NCBI GenBank assembly: GCA_022424905.1
Contig: JAKMGP010000184.1
Coordinates: forward strand, 1-55,768
Direction: 5' to 3'
Length of the DNA stretch: 55,768 bases
Source: Akkermansiaceae bacterium
GTDB taxonomy: Bacteria > Verrucomicrobiota > Verrucomicrobiia > Verrucomicrobiales > Akkermansiaceae
Shown: positions 44,361 through 52,751 of the stretch, piece by piece
Numbering within the stretch: position 1 is the first letter of the stretch
How the letters are laid out: each line of letters begins with the position of its first letter
Notes under the pieces: generated by a model
Databases searched by the model: none
The model's input: the letters and a program-made list of their open reading frames with translations, nothing else
What the model was told of the DNA's origin: nothing
Program-made: the position numbers and the translations under genes

Positions 44361-45611
44361 TTAAACGAACAATGGCTTGATATGGCGTTCAAGCAAGTTG
44401 TGAGTGACGCACTCAGAAATGACTTCGTCGTTTTCCTTGAGAGCATCGAGGTAGCGATCTCCCATTTGAGCTGCAATTTTAAATCCAACGTGAAGCAACT
44501 GACGAACGTTTGCATTGTAGTTGGGGTTGCTTTGGTCATGAGTGAGCGCACTGACATATTGCTCGCTGGTCCAGCCATTGACTTCGTCGGCACTAGGAAG
44601 TTGGGACTGATCAATATCAATAACGGTGGCGTAAGGCTCGCATAGCGCTTCTTTTTTATCGAGAGCCTTGGCGTAGATTTCTTTGGCAAGCTCTAGAGCG
44701 TCTCCTCCAGCGGTCGCGAGGCCGATGACCTCTTCAAGCCAGTTCGTGCCGGCAGTCTTAATATGAAGTCCTGCGCCAGTCCGGGTGATGGCTTTTTTTA
44801 TAGGCTCATAGATCGAGAATTTGTCGGAACCAGAGTGCACCGAGAGTTTGAGAGTTTCAGGAAGGCCGTAAGCTTTGATGGCGTGGGAAAGAATAGCTAA
44901 GTCATCGTTAAATTCTTGTTCGAATTGCCCGACATCACCCACGTAATCGACTCCTTTGTTAAATCTACCCGTAAATTTGGGGGCTATGGTTTGGATGGGT
45001 ATCCCTTGATCGGCGATGGCGGCGAGAATAATTAGCATCTCAGCAGGAACTTGTGGTTTATCCGTCTCGTCCATTGAAACTTCGGTGACAAAATCGTCGG
45101 AGCCACCTTTCGCTGCTAAGATGTAATCATAGATCGCTTTGGCTTTTTGGGTTGCCTTCAAAAATTGGTTAGCGGTTTGTTGAACAAGTTCGCGAGAGAT
45201 TTCGAGGGGTGCTTTGATCCCTTCAACTGCGACGGAACCAATGAGTTCTGGATGCTTGTGGATAAAGTTTTCGATGTCAGCTGGATCGGCTGCTTCGCCA
45301 ATGTCATCGGCAACGTCGAGAGTAAAGAAGTTACATGGAGCAATGAAGCGATCAACCGTGCCGAGGTTGATATGGTCGGCGTCGAGGAGGTATTCGCTAG
45401 GCCAATTAAGGTCAGTAACGGCTTTGTCGGCAGCATCGCGGGTGGATTGTGGCTCGGATCCGATGATCTCGTGCTCACGGTTGGATTTGTTCCAGGTTGG
45501 GCAGATGTCGATCCCGAGTTCTTTGGCGGAGATGAAGGCTTGAAGTTGAGCGTGTGCTCCGTGGGCGAAACGATCGCCAACACCAAAGGTGAATTTAGGA
45601 CAGGTTTTCAT
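44361..45611 (-). CDS. Tagaturonate/fructuronate epimerase (UxaE) family protein
   Basis: A 416-residue TIM-barrel protein of the UxaE type; characterised members interconvert D-tagaturonate and D-fructuronate in galacturonate breakdown. Consistent segments are FTFGVGDRFAHG at the start, LDADHINLGTVDRFI, IQTIAPKFTGRFNKGVDYVGD, LKLSVHSGSDKFSIYEPI, GLHIKTAGTNWLEEVIGLA and the late YNANVRQLLHVGFKIAAQMG. His, Lys and Asp residues of the barrel end are present, but I cannot assign the metal ligands. I chose the ATG at 45611 (MKTCPKFTFG); the frame also opens at 45680. Related PVC proteins are often annotated only as TIM-barrel, so the substrate is open. Confidence 0.7.
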   Translation of the reverse strand: MKTCPKFTFGVGDRFAHGAHAQLQAFISAKELGIDICPTWNKSNREHEIIGSEPQSTRDAADKAVTDLNWPSEYLLDADHINLGTVDRFIAPCNFFTLDVADDIGEAADPADIENFIHKHPELIGSVAVEGIKAPLEISRELVQQTANQFLKATQKAKAIYDYILAAKGGSDDFVTEVSMDETDKPQVPAEMLIILAAIADQGIPIQTIAPKFTGRFNKGVDYVGDVGQFEQEFNDDLAILSHAIKAYGLPETLKLSVHSGSDKFSIYEPIKKAITRTGAGLHIKTAGTNWLEEVIGLATAGGDALELAKEIYAKALDKKEALCEPYATVIDIDQSQLPSADEVNGWTSEQYVSALTHDQSNPNYNANVRQLLHVGFKIAAQMGDRYLDALKENDEVISECVTHNLLERHIKPLFV

Positions 45612-45675
45612 GAGTTGTTGGGATGGGTTATTTGGAAGTTTTGTGATCGGGTCAAGGATTGTTGATGCGATCGGG

Positions 45676-45693
45676 CTCACCTTGGAGGGTGAG
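45676..45693. other. Short hairpin between the MDR and UxaE-like genes
   Basis: ctcacc (45676-45681) is the exact complement of ggtgag (45688-45693), with a 6-nt loop. No T-run follows on the minus strand. It lies in the 115-bp gap upstream of the UxaE-like gene and may be a regulatory or processing site. Confidence 0.3.
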
Positions 45694-45726
45694 GCAATTT
45701 GAGCGGAGAGGTTCTAAGGTCTGATT

Positions 45727-46767
45727 TCAGTTGTTAACGGTAATCACGGCTTTTATAGCACCAAGTTTAGGGTCGGTGAATTTATCGAACTCGGTGGGAA
45801 CTTCCTCAATGTCAAGGCGATGCGTGATCCAGACTTTGGTGTCGATCTTTCCAGACTCGATGATCTTGATGATTTCTTTAAAATCAGCTGGGAGGGCATT
45901 ACGTGAAGCGAGAAGCATTTGCTCGCGTCGGTGAAAAACGGGAGCGTGTGGGAAGGAGAGGTTTTCAGTGGTAATGCCAACGTAGACTATGCGTGAGGTG
46001 AAGCCTCCGTATTCGAAGCAGTTAGACATGGATTTGACCGAGCCAGTTGCGTCGATGACAACATCGGCAAGCTTGTTGCCAGTCATTTCCTCCAGTTTTT
46101 TGAAGTGAGATCCGTCCATGCTGAATAGAACTCCATTTTCAATTCCGAGATTTTTGGCGCAGAAGTCTAGGCGGCTCTGAACCATGTCCATCACGATGAC
46201 ATTGACTTCAGGCATGAGCTTGAGGAATTCGAGGCAGGAAAGTCCGATGGGGCCAGCGCCGATCACGATAACGGTTTCGCCTGGCTTGGGATTTCCGCGT
46301 TGAACCGCGTGGTATCCGATAGCGAGAGTTTCTACGAGCGCAAGCTCGTCGTAAGAAAGGTGGTTGCCGACATGAAGCTTTCGCGCTGGGACAATCCAGT
46401 TTGCTTTGCGAAGTCCGCCGGGGCCGTGAACGCCGATGACCTGTACGCCTGGGCAGCAGTTGCTGTTTCCCTTTTGTGATGTCTGACTGTCAGGATCGTT
46501 GACGTAGGGTTCAAGTGAGCATTTGTCGCCTACCTTGACGTTGGTTACCCCATTGCCAACGGCTATTACTTCGAGGCCGAGCTCGTGGCCAGGAGTGCGT
46601 GGATAGTCAAAAAAAGGAAATTTTCCGAGATAGCAGGAAATGTCGGTTCCGCAAATACCCATGCGATGAGTTTTGACCAGAGCTTCGCCGGGTCCAGGAG
46701 CTTGTTCGTCAGCGATTACGATCGAGCTGATTTCTTTGGGATTGGTAAATTCGATTGCGTAAGACAT
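45727..46767 (-). CDS. Zinc-type alcohol/polyol dehydrogenase (MDR family)
   Basis: A 346-residue medium-chain dehydrogenase. Catalytic zinc ligands Cys39 (MGICGTDIS), His61 and Glu62 (TPGHELGLEV) are present. The Rossmann motif is VIVIGAGPIGLSCLEFL, and the C-terminal half has VVIDATGSVKSMSNCF. The structural-zinc lobe is unusual: where most relatives carry four cysteines, this one reads EPYVNDPDSQTSQKGNSNCC and retains only the last Cys pair. Likely an L-sugar/polyol or sugar-acid dehydrogenase using NAD. It is followed on the same strand by the UxaE-like gene and preceded by the aldo/keto reductase, suggesting one catabolic unit. Confidence 0.88.
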   Translation of the reverse strand: MSYAIEFTNPKEISSIVIADEQAPGPGEALVKTHRMGICGTDISCYLGKFPFFDYPRTPGHELGLEVIAVGNGVTNVKVGDKCSLEPYVNDPDSQTSQKGNSNCCPGVQVIGVHGPGGLRKANWIVPARKLHVGNHLSYDELALVETLAIGYHAVQRGNPKPGETVIVIGAGPIGLSCLEFLKLMPEVNVIVMDMVQSRLDFCAKNLGIENGVLFSMDGSHFKKLEEMTGNKLADVVIDATGSVKSMSNCFEYGGFTSRIVYVGITTENLSFPHAPVFHRREQMLLASRNALPADFKEIIKIIESGKIDTKVWITHRLDIEEVPTEFDKFTDPKLGAIKAVITVNN

Positions 46768-46876
46768 TGCGAAGGGAGGTGAATTTTTGCGCCAAGTTTG
46801 GTGTGGAGGCCAGTCAAAAGGTAGGGTTCTTGAAAGGATGAAAGAAGGGAAGTTGTTTGTCGAAAGGGCTCAGCCT

Positions 46877-47815
46877 CTAGTTGTTTTCCTTAAGGCCCTC
46901 AAGGTGACCGAGGTTCTTGACAGGGGCAAAGATGGCTTGGACTTCGGCCAGGAGTGACCGATCGATGGGCTTGGCGAGCCATTCATCCCATTTTTTGATA
47001 TTTTCGGGATTTGCTGATCCGGCAACTGTTGAAGAAATTTCGTTATGTTCGCATGAGAATTGGAGAGCGAGCTGGGCAAGGTCGACACCATTGTCTTCAC
47101 AAAGTTTTGCAGCTGCACGAGCCGCGGCCTTCACTTCTTCAGGTTCCTTGAGCCAATCAGGGAGTGGTGCATTTGTGAGTAGTCTGGCAGAAAATGGCCC
47201 GGCGTTAATTGCTCCGATATTTTGTTTTTTTAGCCGTGGAAGGAGATTCTCGGCGAAGGCTGTGTTTTGAAGGGTGTATTGATTGTAGGAGAGGACGCAG
47301 TCACAGGTATCCTCGATTTGATCGAGGACGGTGTTAAAGGTTTTCATTGGGTAACATGAAAAGCCGATGGCACGGACCTTGCCTTGTTCTTTTGCCTTGA
47401 GCAGTGCGGGCCAAGTTTCCTCCCAGATCTGAGAAAGTTGAACAAACTCGACATCGTGCATAAGTAGGACGTCAAGGTGATCTGTTCCAAGGCGGTGAAG
47501 GGAGATATGAATGGATTCCTCGACGCGTTTGGCGGAGAAATCAAAATGAATGTCAGAGTAGCGGCCGAGCTTGGTTCCAAGAAGGTAGCTATCACGTGGG
47601 ATTCCTCTGAGCCCTTGGCCAAGCATTACCTCAGACATCCCACGGCCGTAAAACGGGGAGGTGTCGATGAAGTTCATACCAAGGTCCAATGCAGTGACTG
47701 TGGATTTCATCACTTCATCGAGATTGACCGAGCGAAATTCAGCTCCCAAAGATGATGCTCCAAAAGAAAGAATGGGAAGATTAAGGTCGGTTTTTCCGAG
47801 TCGTCTGGTCTTCAT
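46877..47815 (-). CDS. Aldo/keto reductase (L-fucose/L-galactose dehydrogenase-like)
   Basis: A 312-residue (beta/alpha)8 NAD(P)-dependent oxidoreductase. The AKR tetrad is visible: Asp51 (FIDTSPFYG), Tyr56-region FYGRGMSE, Lys82 (LLGTKLGRYSD) and His120 (DVLLMHD). The N-terminus MKTRRLGKTDLNLPILSFGASSLG and the segment SLHRLGTDHLDVLLMHDVEF match the L-galactose/D-threo-aldose dehydrogenase branch, which oxidises the C1 of sugars such as L-fucose and L-galactose. It heads the minus-strand sugar gene group and lies divergent from the molybdoenzyme cassette with a 155-bp intergenic region containing two inverted repeats. Confidence 0.88.
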   Translation of the reverse strand: MKTRRLGKTDLNLPILSFGASSLGAEFRSVNLDEVMKSTVTALDLGMNFIDTSPFYGRGMSEVMLGQGLRGIPRDSYLLGTKLGRYSDIHFDFSAKRVEESIHISLHRLGTDHLDVLLMHDVEFVQLSQIWEETWPALLKAKEQGKVRAIGFSCYPMKTFNTVLDQIEDTCDCVLSYNQYTLQNTAFAENLLPRLKKQNIGAINAGPFSARLLTNAPLPDWLKEPEEVKAAARAAAKLCEDNGVDLAQLALQFSCEHNEISSTVAGSANPENIKKWDEWLAKPIDRSLLAEVQAIFAPVKNLGHLEGLKENN

Positions 47816-47883
47816 GGTTTTACTGGGAAAATGCCGGCAGATTGAAGTCTTTTGAAAAGTTGTCTGACCGATTTATCTTGGGG

Positions 47884-47909
47884 AAGTAAAATCAGGATAA
47901 TTTTTACTT
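47884..47909. promoter_or_regulatory. Inverted repeat in divergent promoter region
   Basis: aagtaaaa (47884-47891) and ttttactt (47902-47909) are exact complements around a 10-bp centre, in the AT-rich gap between the aldo/keto reductase (-) and Fe-S protein (+) genes. Candidate operator or promoter element. It does not match the FNR box TTGAT-N4-ATCAA. Confidence 0.4.
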
Positions 47910-47931
47910 TTATAAGGTCATTGTAATTTTT

Positions 47932-47962
47932 CACTACCCAGATCTGGCAAGTTTAGGTAGTG
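47932..47962. promoter_or_regulatory. Leader hairpin directly before the Fe-S protein gene
   Basis: cactacc (47932-47938) pairs perfectly with ggtagtg (47956-47962) across a 17-nt loop, ending 8 bp before the start codon at 47971. In RNA it would cover the place where a ribosome binds; in DNA it could be a dyad operator. Confidence 0.45.
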
Positions 47963-47970
47963 GTTTCCCG

Positions 47971-48654
47971 ATGTCAGAGAAGGAAGTTTTACCGTGGGAA
48001 AAGGTGGGCAAAGAATACCGCCTCAATTACAAAAGAGCTGGCATGTTGGTCGACTTGGATCGTTGCATTGGTTGCCATTCATGCTCAGTGTCTTGCAAGA
48101 CTGAGAACGAAGTCCCACTTGGTAATTTTAGAATGCGGGTAAGGTATTTGGAGCAGCCTGATGATAAAAAAATTTCGTTCACCCCGCTCATCTGTATGCA
48201 CTGCGTTGATGCGCCATGTTTGAAAGCTTGTCCCTCAAAAGCAATTCGTCGCGAAGATGATGGACGAGTTTTTATTGATGAAAATCGTTGTGATCTTGAA
48301 AAGGAATGTGTCGAGGCCTGCCCATATGGAGCAATCTCGATCAATGTGGAAAAGGAAGTGGCTGAAAAATGTGATTTCTGCACTCATCGAACCGAGGTGG
48401 GGTTGGATCCAGCGTGTGTTTCGAATTGTCCAACTGACGCGCTTGTCTTTGGAGATCTTGATGACCCGGAGTCACGAATCTCGAAGTTAGCCGATAAGAA
48501 AAAGGCAAAAGCCTGGAAGGCAGAGGAGAAAACAAATCCCTCGGTTCTCTATGTGAGTCATGAAAAGTGGATGGAGAAGAAAGCCAACACCGGAGTGCAG
48601 CTCGATCCTAAAGACGAGGATGTTACCTACGAGCAAAACAATCTTAAAAAATAA
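47971..48654 (+). CDS. Four-cluster ferredoxin subunit (PsrB/DmsB/NrfC type)
   Basis: Electron-transfer subunit of a molybdoenzyme, 227 residues. It carries the four-group Cys pattern of the PsrB/DmsB family: Cys32/35/38/42 (CIGCHSCSVSC), Cys75/78/83/87 (CMHCVDAPCLKAC), Cys107/113/117 (CDLEKECVEAC) and Cys134/137/149/153. In the third group the second position is Glu110 rather than Cys. At the same place in NarH a Trp goes with a [3Fe-4S] cluster, so a modified cluster is likely. No Tat signal is visible; such subunits are exported with the catalytic partner. The catalytic subunit gene follows after 12 bp. Confidence 0.9.
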   Translation: MSEKEVLPWEKVGKEYRLNYKRAGMLVDLDRCIGCHSCSVSCKTENEVPLGNFRMRVRYLEQPDDKKISFTPLICMHCVDAPCLKACPSKAIRREDDGRVFIDENRCDLEKECVEACPYGAISINVEKEVAEKCDFCTHRTEVGLDPACVSNCPTDALVFGDLDDPESRISKLADKKKAKAWKAEEKTNPSVLYVSHEKWMEKKANTGVQLDPKDEDVTYEQNNLKK

Positions 48655-48666
48655 CCTGATTTGTAA

Positions 48667-51336
48667 ATGTCTGATCTGACTCGCCGCTCAATTCTCAAGC
48701 TTGGTTCCGCTCTTATCGCGGGTGGCTTTTCTCCGCTGAGAGTTTCTGCTCAAAATGCTACCTCCGGAAAGACCTTTGGAGTTCTCGGTCGCCTCGATTA
48801 CTCGAAAGCTAAAGCAACTCCCACTATTTGTTTCGCCTGCACGAATCACTGTGGGGTCATTGGTTGGGTGCAGGATGGCCTGGTTCGTAAAATCGATGGT
48901 AATCCTCTTGATCCAAATACCGAGGGCAACCTTTGCTCGAAGGCACAGGGGATGATTTCCTATACTTACTATCCTGAGCGGATTCTTTATCCTCTTCGTC
49001 GTGTTGGAAAACGCGGGGAAGGAAAGTGGAAGCGCATCACTTGGGATGAGGCCTATACCGAACTTGCGGAAAAGATGCGGCCGCTTCGCGAAAATGGGAC
49101 TCCAGAGGAGTTTGTCTTCCACTACGGACGTGATAAGACGAAGGGCTATACCAAGCACTTCACAAATGCTTTTGGAACTCCGCATCGCCTGAACCGTCGT
49201 TCGATTTGTTCTTCAAATCGCCGTGCTCCGCTCATGTCCTTTTATGGTCGCGATTTTGAGTGGGAGACCCAAGATTTGTCCAATACCAAGTATGTCATTA
49301 ATTGGGGGGGGAACCCTTATGAGGCGTATCAAGGAGGGCTGTTTATGGCTCACCGACTGCAGAGTGCGCGTGTTGATCATGGAGCCAAATTAGTGACTTT
49401 TGAGGTGAGGCCTTCAGCGACCGCAAGTAAATCGGACGAGTTTTATACCGTGATGCCGGGTACTGATGGCGCCGTGGCTTTTGCGATGATCCACACAATC
49501 TTAAAGGAAGGTCTTGAGGACAAGGAATTCTGGAATCGTTGGGCGAATCTTTCATTAGATGAACTTAGAAAATCCGTGAAGGACTATACTCCGGAATGGG
49601 CCGAGAAAAAATCGGGTGTTCCAGCCGCCGATATTAGGCGAATTGCCATTGAATTTGCAAACGCCGCCCCGGCCTGTTGTACGATGTCTAACCGGGGTTC
49701 AGCGAAACATTACAATGGAATGCAATCAGACCGCGCGATTCGAACGCTCGACGTGCTTGTTGGTAATGTCGGGAAACCAGGGGGGTATTGCCTCTCATCC
49801 CTTCGTGGTTGGTCCGGAAAGTATGGGCAGGAAGGCTTACCCAATCTGAAGCTTCCCGAGCCTAAGGCGTCAGACCCTAAACCATGGGGGATTGGCGAGG
49901 GTTTTGATGAGGTTGCTTTTAAAAAGCTGCCCAAAAAGATACAGGATCGTGTAAACAATTTTCCCGATAAGTGGCGGAAGAAATACTTCGGTGAGCTCGC
50001 TACTCCGAGCGAATATCCCCTTGCTTGGCACTGGTATCAGATGCGTGTTGGGCAGCTTGTTTATCCTTACATTAAGCAGGGTCGCCAGAAGGTTTCGGTA
50101 TACATGTCCTTCACTTTGGGTGCTGCCTTCGGATACCCCGAAGCCAATGCAGCCCGCGAAGTTTTAAAGGACGAGAAGTTGATCCCTTTCCATGTTGCGA
50201 TTGACATAGGTTACGGTGAGCAATCTGCTCTAGCTGATATGATTCTCCCCGAAGCGACTAGCTTGGAGCGGTGGGATTATCACTCAACCAACTGTTATGG
50301 TCTCGTTCCTTACACGGGCATTCGGCAACCTTTGGTCGATCCACAAGGCGAGTCAAAGTCGATTCAGGTTATCCTGCGCGAGCTGGCTCATAAAATCGGT
50401 GGAGGTATGGAGAAGCATTTCACTTACAAGGATGATGAATCGCTCTATCGAGATTGGTATAAGGAGCTTCCAATTTCTTGGGAGGAATTCAAACGGCGGG
50501 GTATCTGGCAGGAAAAAGACCGACCCAAAGATTACGAGCTTTACGAGCGCCCCCTAACCGACGGGGAGCTAGCTGGCACGAACTTTAAAGCTGGTAAACT
50601 AGCTGACGGAGCACTTGTTGAAAAAGACGGTAAGGCTGTCGGAATCATGAAGGATGGCAAGGCTGTTCGTGGATTCCCGACTCCGAATCGCGTTATCAAT
50701 GTTTATGATGAAATCTTCCCTGAAGCTGCGGAGGCCGTAGGGCTCCCGCTCAGTGACGGTAACGCAAGTCCACTGGCAACTTGGCACGAGGTTCCCGAAC
50801 ATGTTGATTTACCCGACGACCGATTCATTTTCTCGACCTTTAAGTGGAACGTCCACACGCAGGGTCGTTCCGGTCACTGGAAATACTCGGCGGAAATTAT
50901 CCATACCAACCCGATTTTTATGCACCCAGACACTGGAAAAACTCTTGGTCTGGTTGAAGGTGATGAGGTGAAAGTGTCGGTTTATCGTCCAACGGGGTTT
51001 ACCTACCGCACCCGTGAGAAAGGGGTGATGGGAAGCTTCAAAAATCATGTTCGCTTCCTGAAAGGGATGCACAAGCGAGTTGTCATGTGCTCCCACCATG
51101 TCGGTCACTTCGAGCACGGCATCGTTGGTGAGTCTAAGACCTCCGAAACTTCACCTGCAGAAGGTAAGAGTAATAAACTTGCTGATCGGCGGCTTAAGAA
51201 TGGAGTTTGGTGGGCTAAGAAGCGTGGTGGTATTGGTGGAGGAGTCCATATCAATGACGCACTTCCGATCAATCCGGCCCCACTTATTGGCGGTCAGAAT
51301 TGGTATGACAATGTTTGCTCGATAGAGAAGGTCTGA
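48667..51336 (+). CDS. Tat-exported molybdopterin oxidoreductase catalytic subunit (PhsA/PsrA/ArrA type)
   Basis: An 889-residue molybdo-bis-MGD enzyme. The twin-Arg signal is DLTRRSILKLGSALIAGG. The N-terminal [4Fe-4S] ligands are Cys55, Cys58, Cys62 and Cys90 (CX2CX3CX27C). The Mo ligand is expected at Cys181 in NRRSICSSNRR. The MGD-binding segments are YVINWGGNPYEA, VRPSATASKSDEF, MPGTDGAVAFAMIHTIL and DMILPEATSLERWD. A C-terminal MoCo-dinucleotide domain carries RFIFSTFKWNVHTQGRSGHWKY. It belongs to the thiosulfate/polysulfide/tetrathionate/arsenate reductase branch; the substrate cannot be fixed by eye. No NrfD/PsrC-like quinol-oxidising anchor is encoded nearby. The TorD-like gene overlaps its stop codon. 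Confidence 0.92.
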   Translation: MSDLTRRSILKLGSALIAGGFSPLRVSAQNATSGKTFGVLGRLDYSKAKATPTICFACTNHCGVIGWVQDGLVRKIDGNPLDPNTEGNLCSKAQGMISYTYYPERILYPLRRVGKRGEGKWKRITWDEAYTELAEKMRPLRENGTPEEFVFHYGRDKTKGYTKHFTNAFGTPHRLNRRSICSSNRRAPLMSFYGRDFEWETQDLSNTKYVINWGGNPYEAYQGGLFMAHRLQSARVDHGAKLVTFEVRPSATASKSDEFYTVMPGTDGAVAFAMIHTILKEGLEDKEFWNRWANLSLDELRKSVKDYTPEWAEKKSGVPAADIRRIAIEFANAAPACCTMSNRGSAKHYNGMQSDRAIRTLDVLVGNVGKPGGYCLSSLRGWSGKYGQEGLPNLKLPEPKASDPKPWGIGEGFDEVAFKKLPKKIQDRVNNFPDKWRKKYFGELATPSEYPLAWHWYQMRVGQLVYPYIKQGRQKVSVYMSFTLGAAFGYPEANAAREVLKDEKLIPFHVAIDIGYGEQSALADMILPEATSLERWDYHSTNCYGLVPYTGIRQPLVDPQGESKSIQVILRELAHKIGGGMEKHFTYKDDESLYRDWYKELPISWEEFKRRGIWQEKDRPKDYELYERPLTDGELAGTNFKAGKLADGALVEKDGKAVGIMKDGKAVRGFPTPNRVINVYDEIFPEAAEAVGLPLSDGNASPLATWHEVPEHVDLPDDRFIFSTFKWNVHTQGRSGHWKYSAEIIHTNPIFMHPDTGKTLGLVEGDEVKVSVYRPTGFTYRTREKGVMGSFKNHVRFLKGMHKRVVMCSHHVGHFEHGIVGESKTSETSPAEGKSNKLADRRLKNGVWWAKKRGGIGGGVHINDALPINPAPLIGGQNWYDNVCSIEKV

Positions 51337-51851
51337 TGCCTTTGGATATGACTCCCGAGGCTGCAGTAGCCCAACTTGCGGCATCACTTCTTGCTCACGA
51401 GATTGATGCCTCGCTACTCGCTTCCCTGCAACAGCCGGAGACCGCCCTTATTCTTCAAAAAATTGAGCCCCGAGTGGCTTCTTTGTTAGATAAGGAATGG
51501 GCTCCGCAAGACTTTGAGGATGCTGCTGTGGAATATTGTCGACTCTTTATATTAGACCCAGTTGCTCCGGCCCGCGCGGCAGCCTATGATGAAAAAAATT
51601 CCCTAGAAGTTGCTGGTAGGATTCAATTTATGCTGGATTCGGGATTTCTAGAATTGCCGGAGCGCTTCAAATCATTGGCCCCGGATCATGTGGCTCTCTT
51701 GCTCTTAGTTTATAGCACGCTGATAGGAGAGGATTCTATTCAATTCAAAGGTGATAATTTGGCATGGCTACCGGACTTTTCAGCGCGCCTCGAAAACGAG
51801 TGCAAGCATCCCCTCTATCTTCTAGTGGCGAAGATTTTGAGGGTCGTCTGA
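51336..51851 (+). CDS. TorD/DmsD-like molybdoenzyme maturation chaperone
   Basis: A 171-residue all-helical protein. The start codon shares bases with the stop codon of the catalytic subunit (TGATG), so translation is coupled. Family-like features are the acidic helical N-terminus, EYCRLFILDPVAPARAAAYD (equivalent to the YxxLF and GP motif region of TorD) and the hydrophobic HVALLLLVYSTLIGED segment. It probably binds the Tat signal of the upstream enzyme and holds it until molybdenum cofactor is inserted. It is divergent enough that context carries part of the assignment. Confidence 0.8.
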   Translation: MPLDMTPEAAVAQLAASLLAHEIDASLLASLQQPETALILQKIEPRVASLLDKEWAPQDFEDAAVEYCRLFILDPVAPARAAAYDEKNSLEVAGRIQFMLDSGFLELPERFKSLAPDHVALLLLVYSTLIGEDSIQFKGDNLAWLPDFSARLENECKHPLYLLVAKILRVV

Positions 51852-51899
51852 GATCAGAAGAAAGCGCCTTCTCGAGAGTTTTGGGAGAGTGAAAAGTTC

Positions 51900-52712
51900 T
51901 TAGCCGAGTGCTCTCTGGATTGCTTCGATTTCTTGTGCCGCGCAGGTGTCTGCGTCTGGTTTTGGGAAAACTTCAGCCGAGAGGTACCCTGTGTAGCCGA
52001 CTTTTTTGAGGGCGGCGATAATGGGAGCGGTATTAGTATGACCAAAACCCATAGCAGAACGGTTGGAGTCAGCGAAGTGAACGTGTCCAGTGTGCTTGCC
52101 TGCTGCAATGATCGCTTGGGCGACGTCACTCTCTTCGATATTCATGTGGAAGAGGTCGGCAAGAAGGACAATATTATCGAGGGCGTTATCTTCGATGTAT
52201 TTGGCTCCCTCCTCAAGATGATTGATGAGGTTTGTCTCGTAGCGGTTCAGAGGTTCGTAAATGAACGGGACATTGTATTTTGAAGCGATTTCGCCGGCGG
52301 TTCTGAGGGCCTCTGCTAGCCAGTTGAGAGCTTGTTCGCGAGAAACTTCACCGCCCCATTTTCCTTGCATGGAGCCCAGGATAGCGGGAGCGTCGAGTTT
52401 TCCGCCAAATTCGACCATCTGGATGATGAAGTCGAGAGCCTTGCTTCGGACTTCGGCATCAACATCGGTAAGAGAGAGGCCGTGCTTAACCATGCCTGCT
52501 CCCGTTCCAATCGCTGCGATACCAAGCTCGTGTTCGGAAGCGAGAGCTTTTACTTTTGCGGTAGAAATAAAGTCAGGGCCGGGTAGGAAGAGTTCTACAG
52601 AATCATAGCCATGTTTTTTAGCAGCGGAGAAGCCTTCGGGAAGAGATTGATGAAAAACGAAGGGGCCGGCGGCGGCCTCGGGAACTTGAGAGAGTGTGAT
52701 TGCAGATTTCAT
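51900..52712 (-). CDS. Sugar phosphate isomerase/epimerase (xylose isomerase-like TIM barrel)
   Basis: A 270-residue AP_endonuc_2-type barrel. The metal and base residues expected for this superfamily are visible: Glu in FIYEPLNRYETNLINH, Asp-Leu-Phe-His (LADLFHMNIEES), the His of GHVHFADSNRSAMG and a C-terminal Glu in GYLSAEVFPKPD. The family covers hydroxypyruvate isomerase, D-tagatose/D-psicose epimerases and related sugar enzymes. It is followed 39 bp upstream on the chromosome's minus strand by an RbsD-like gene, suggesting they work on the same sugar. Exact substrate unknown. Confidence 0.8.
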   Translation of the reverse strand: MKSAITLSQVPEAAAGPFVFHQSLPEGFSAAKKHGYDSVELFLPGPDFISTAKVKALASEHELGIAAIGTGAGMVKHGLSLTDVDAEVRSKALDFIIQMVEFGGKLDAPAILGSMQGKWGGEVSREQALNWLAEALRTAGEIASKYNVPFIYEPLNRYETNLINHLEEGAKYIEDNALDNIVLLADLFHMNIEESDVAQAIIAAGKHTGHVHFADSNRSAMGFGHTNTAPIIAALKKVGYTGYLSAEVFPKPDADTCAAQEIEAIQRALG

Positions 52713-52751
52713 AGCAAAGTTTGAAGCTTTGATTTTAAAGCTGAAAGCGAA

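Noticed and set aside
48667-51336. Molybdoenzyme as a second selenoprotein
   Set aside because: The Mo-ligand position is Cys181 and the frame has no internal TGA.
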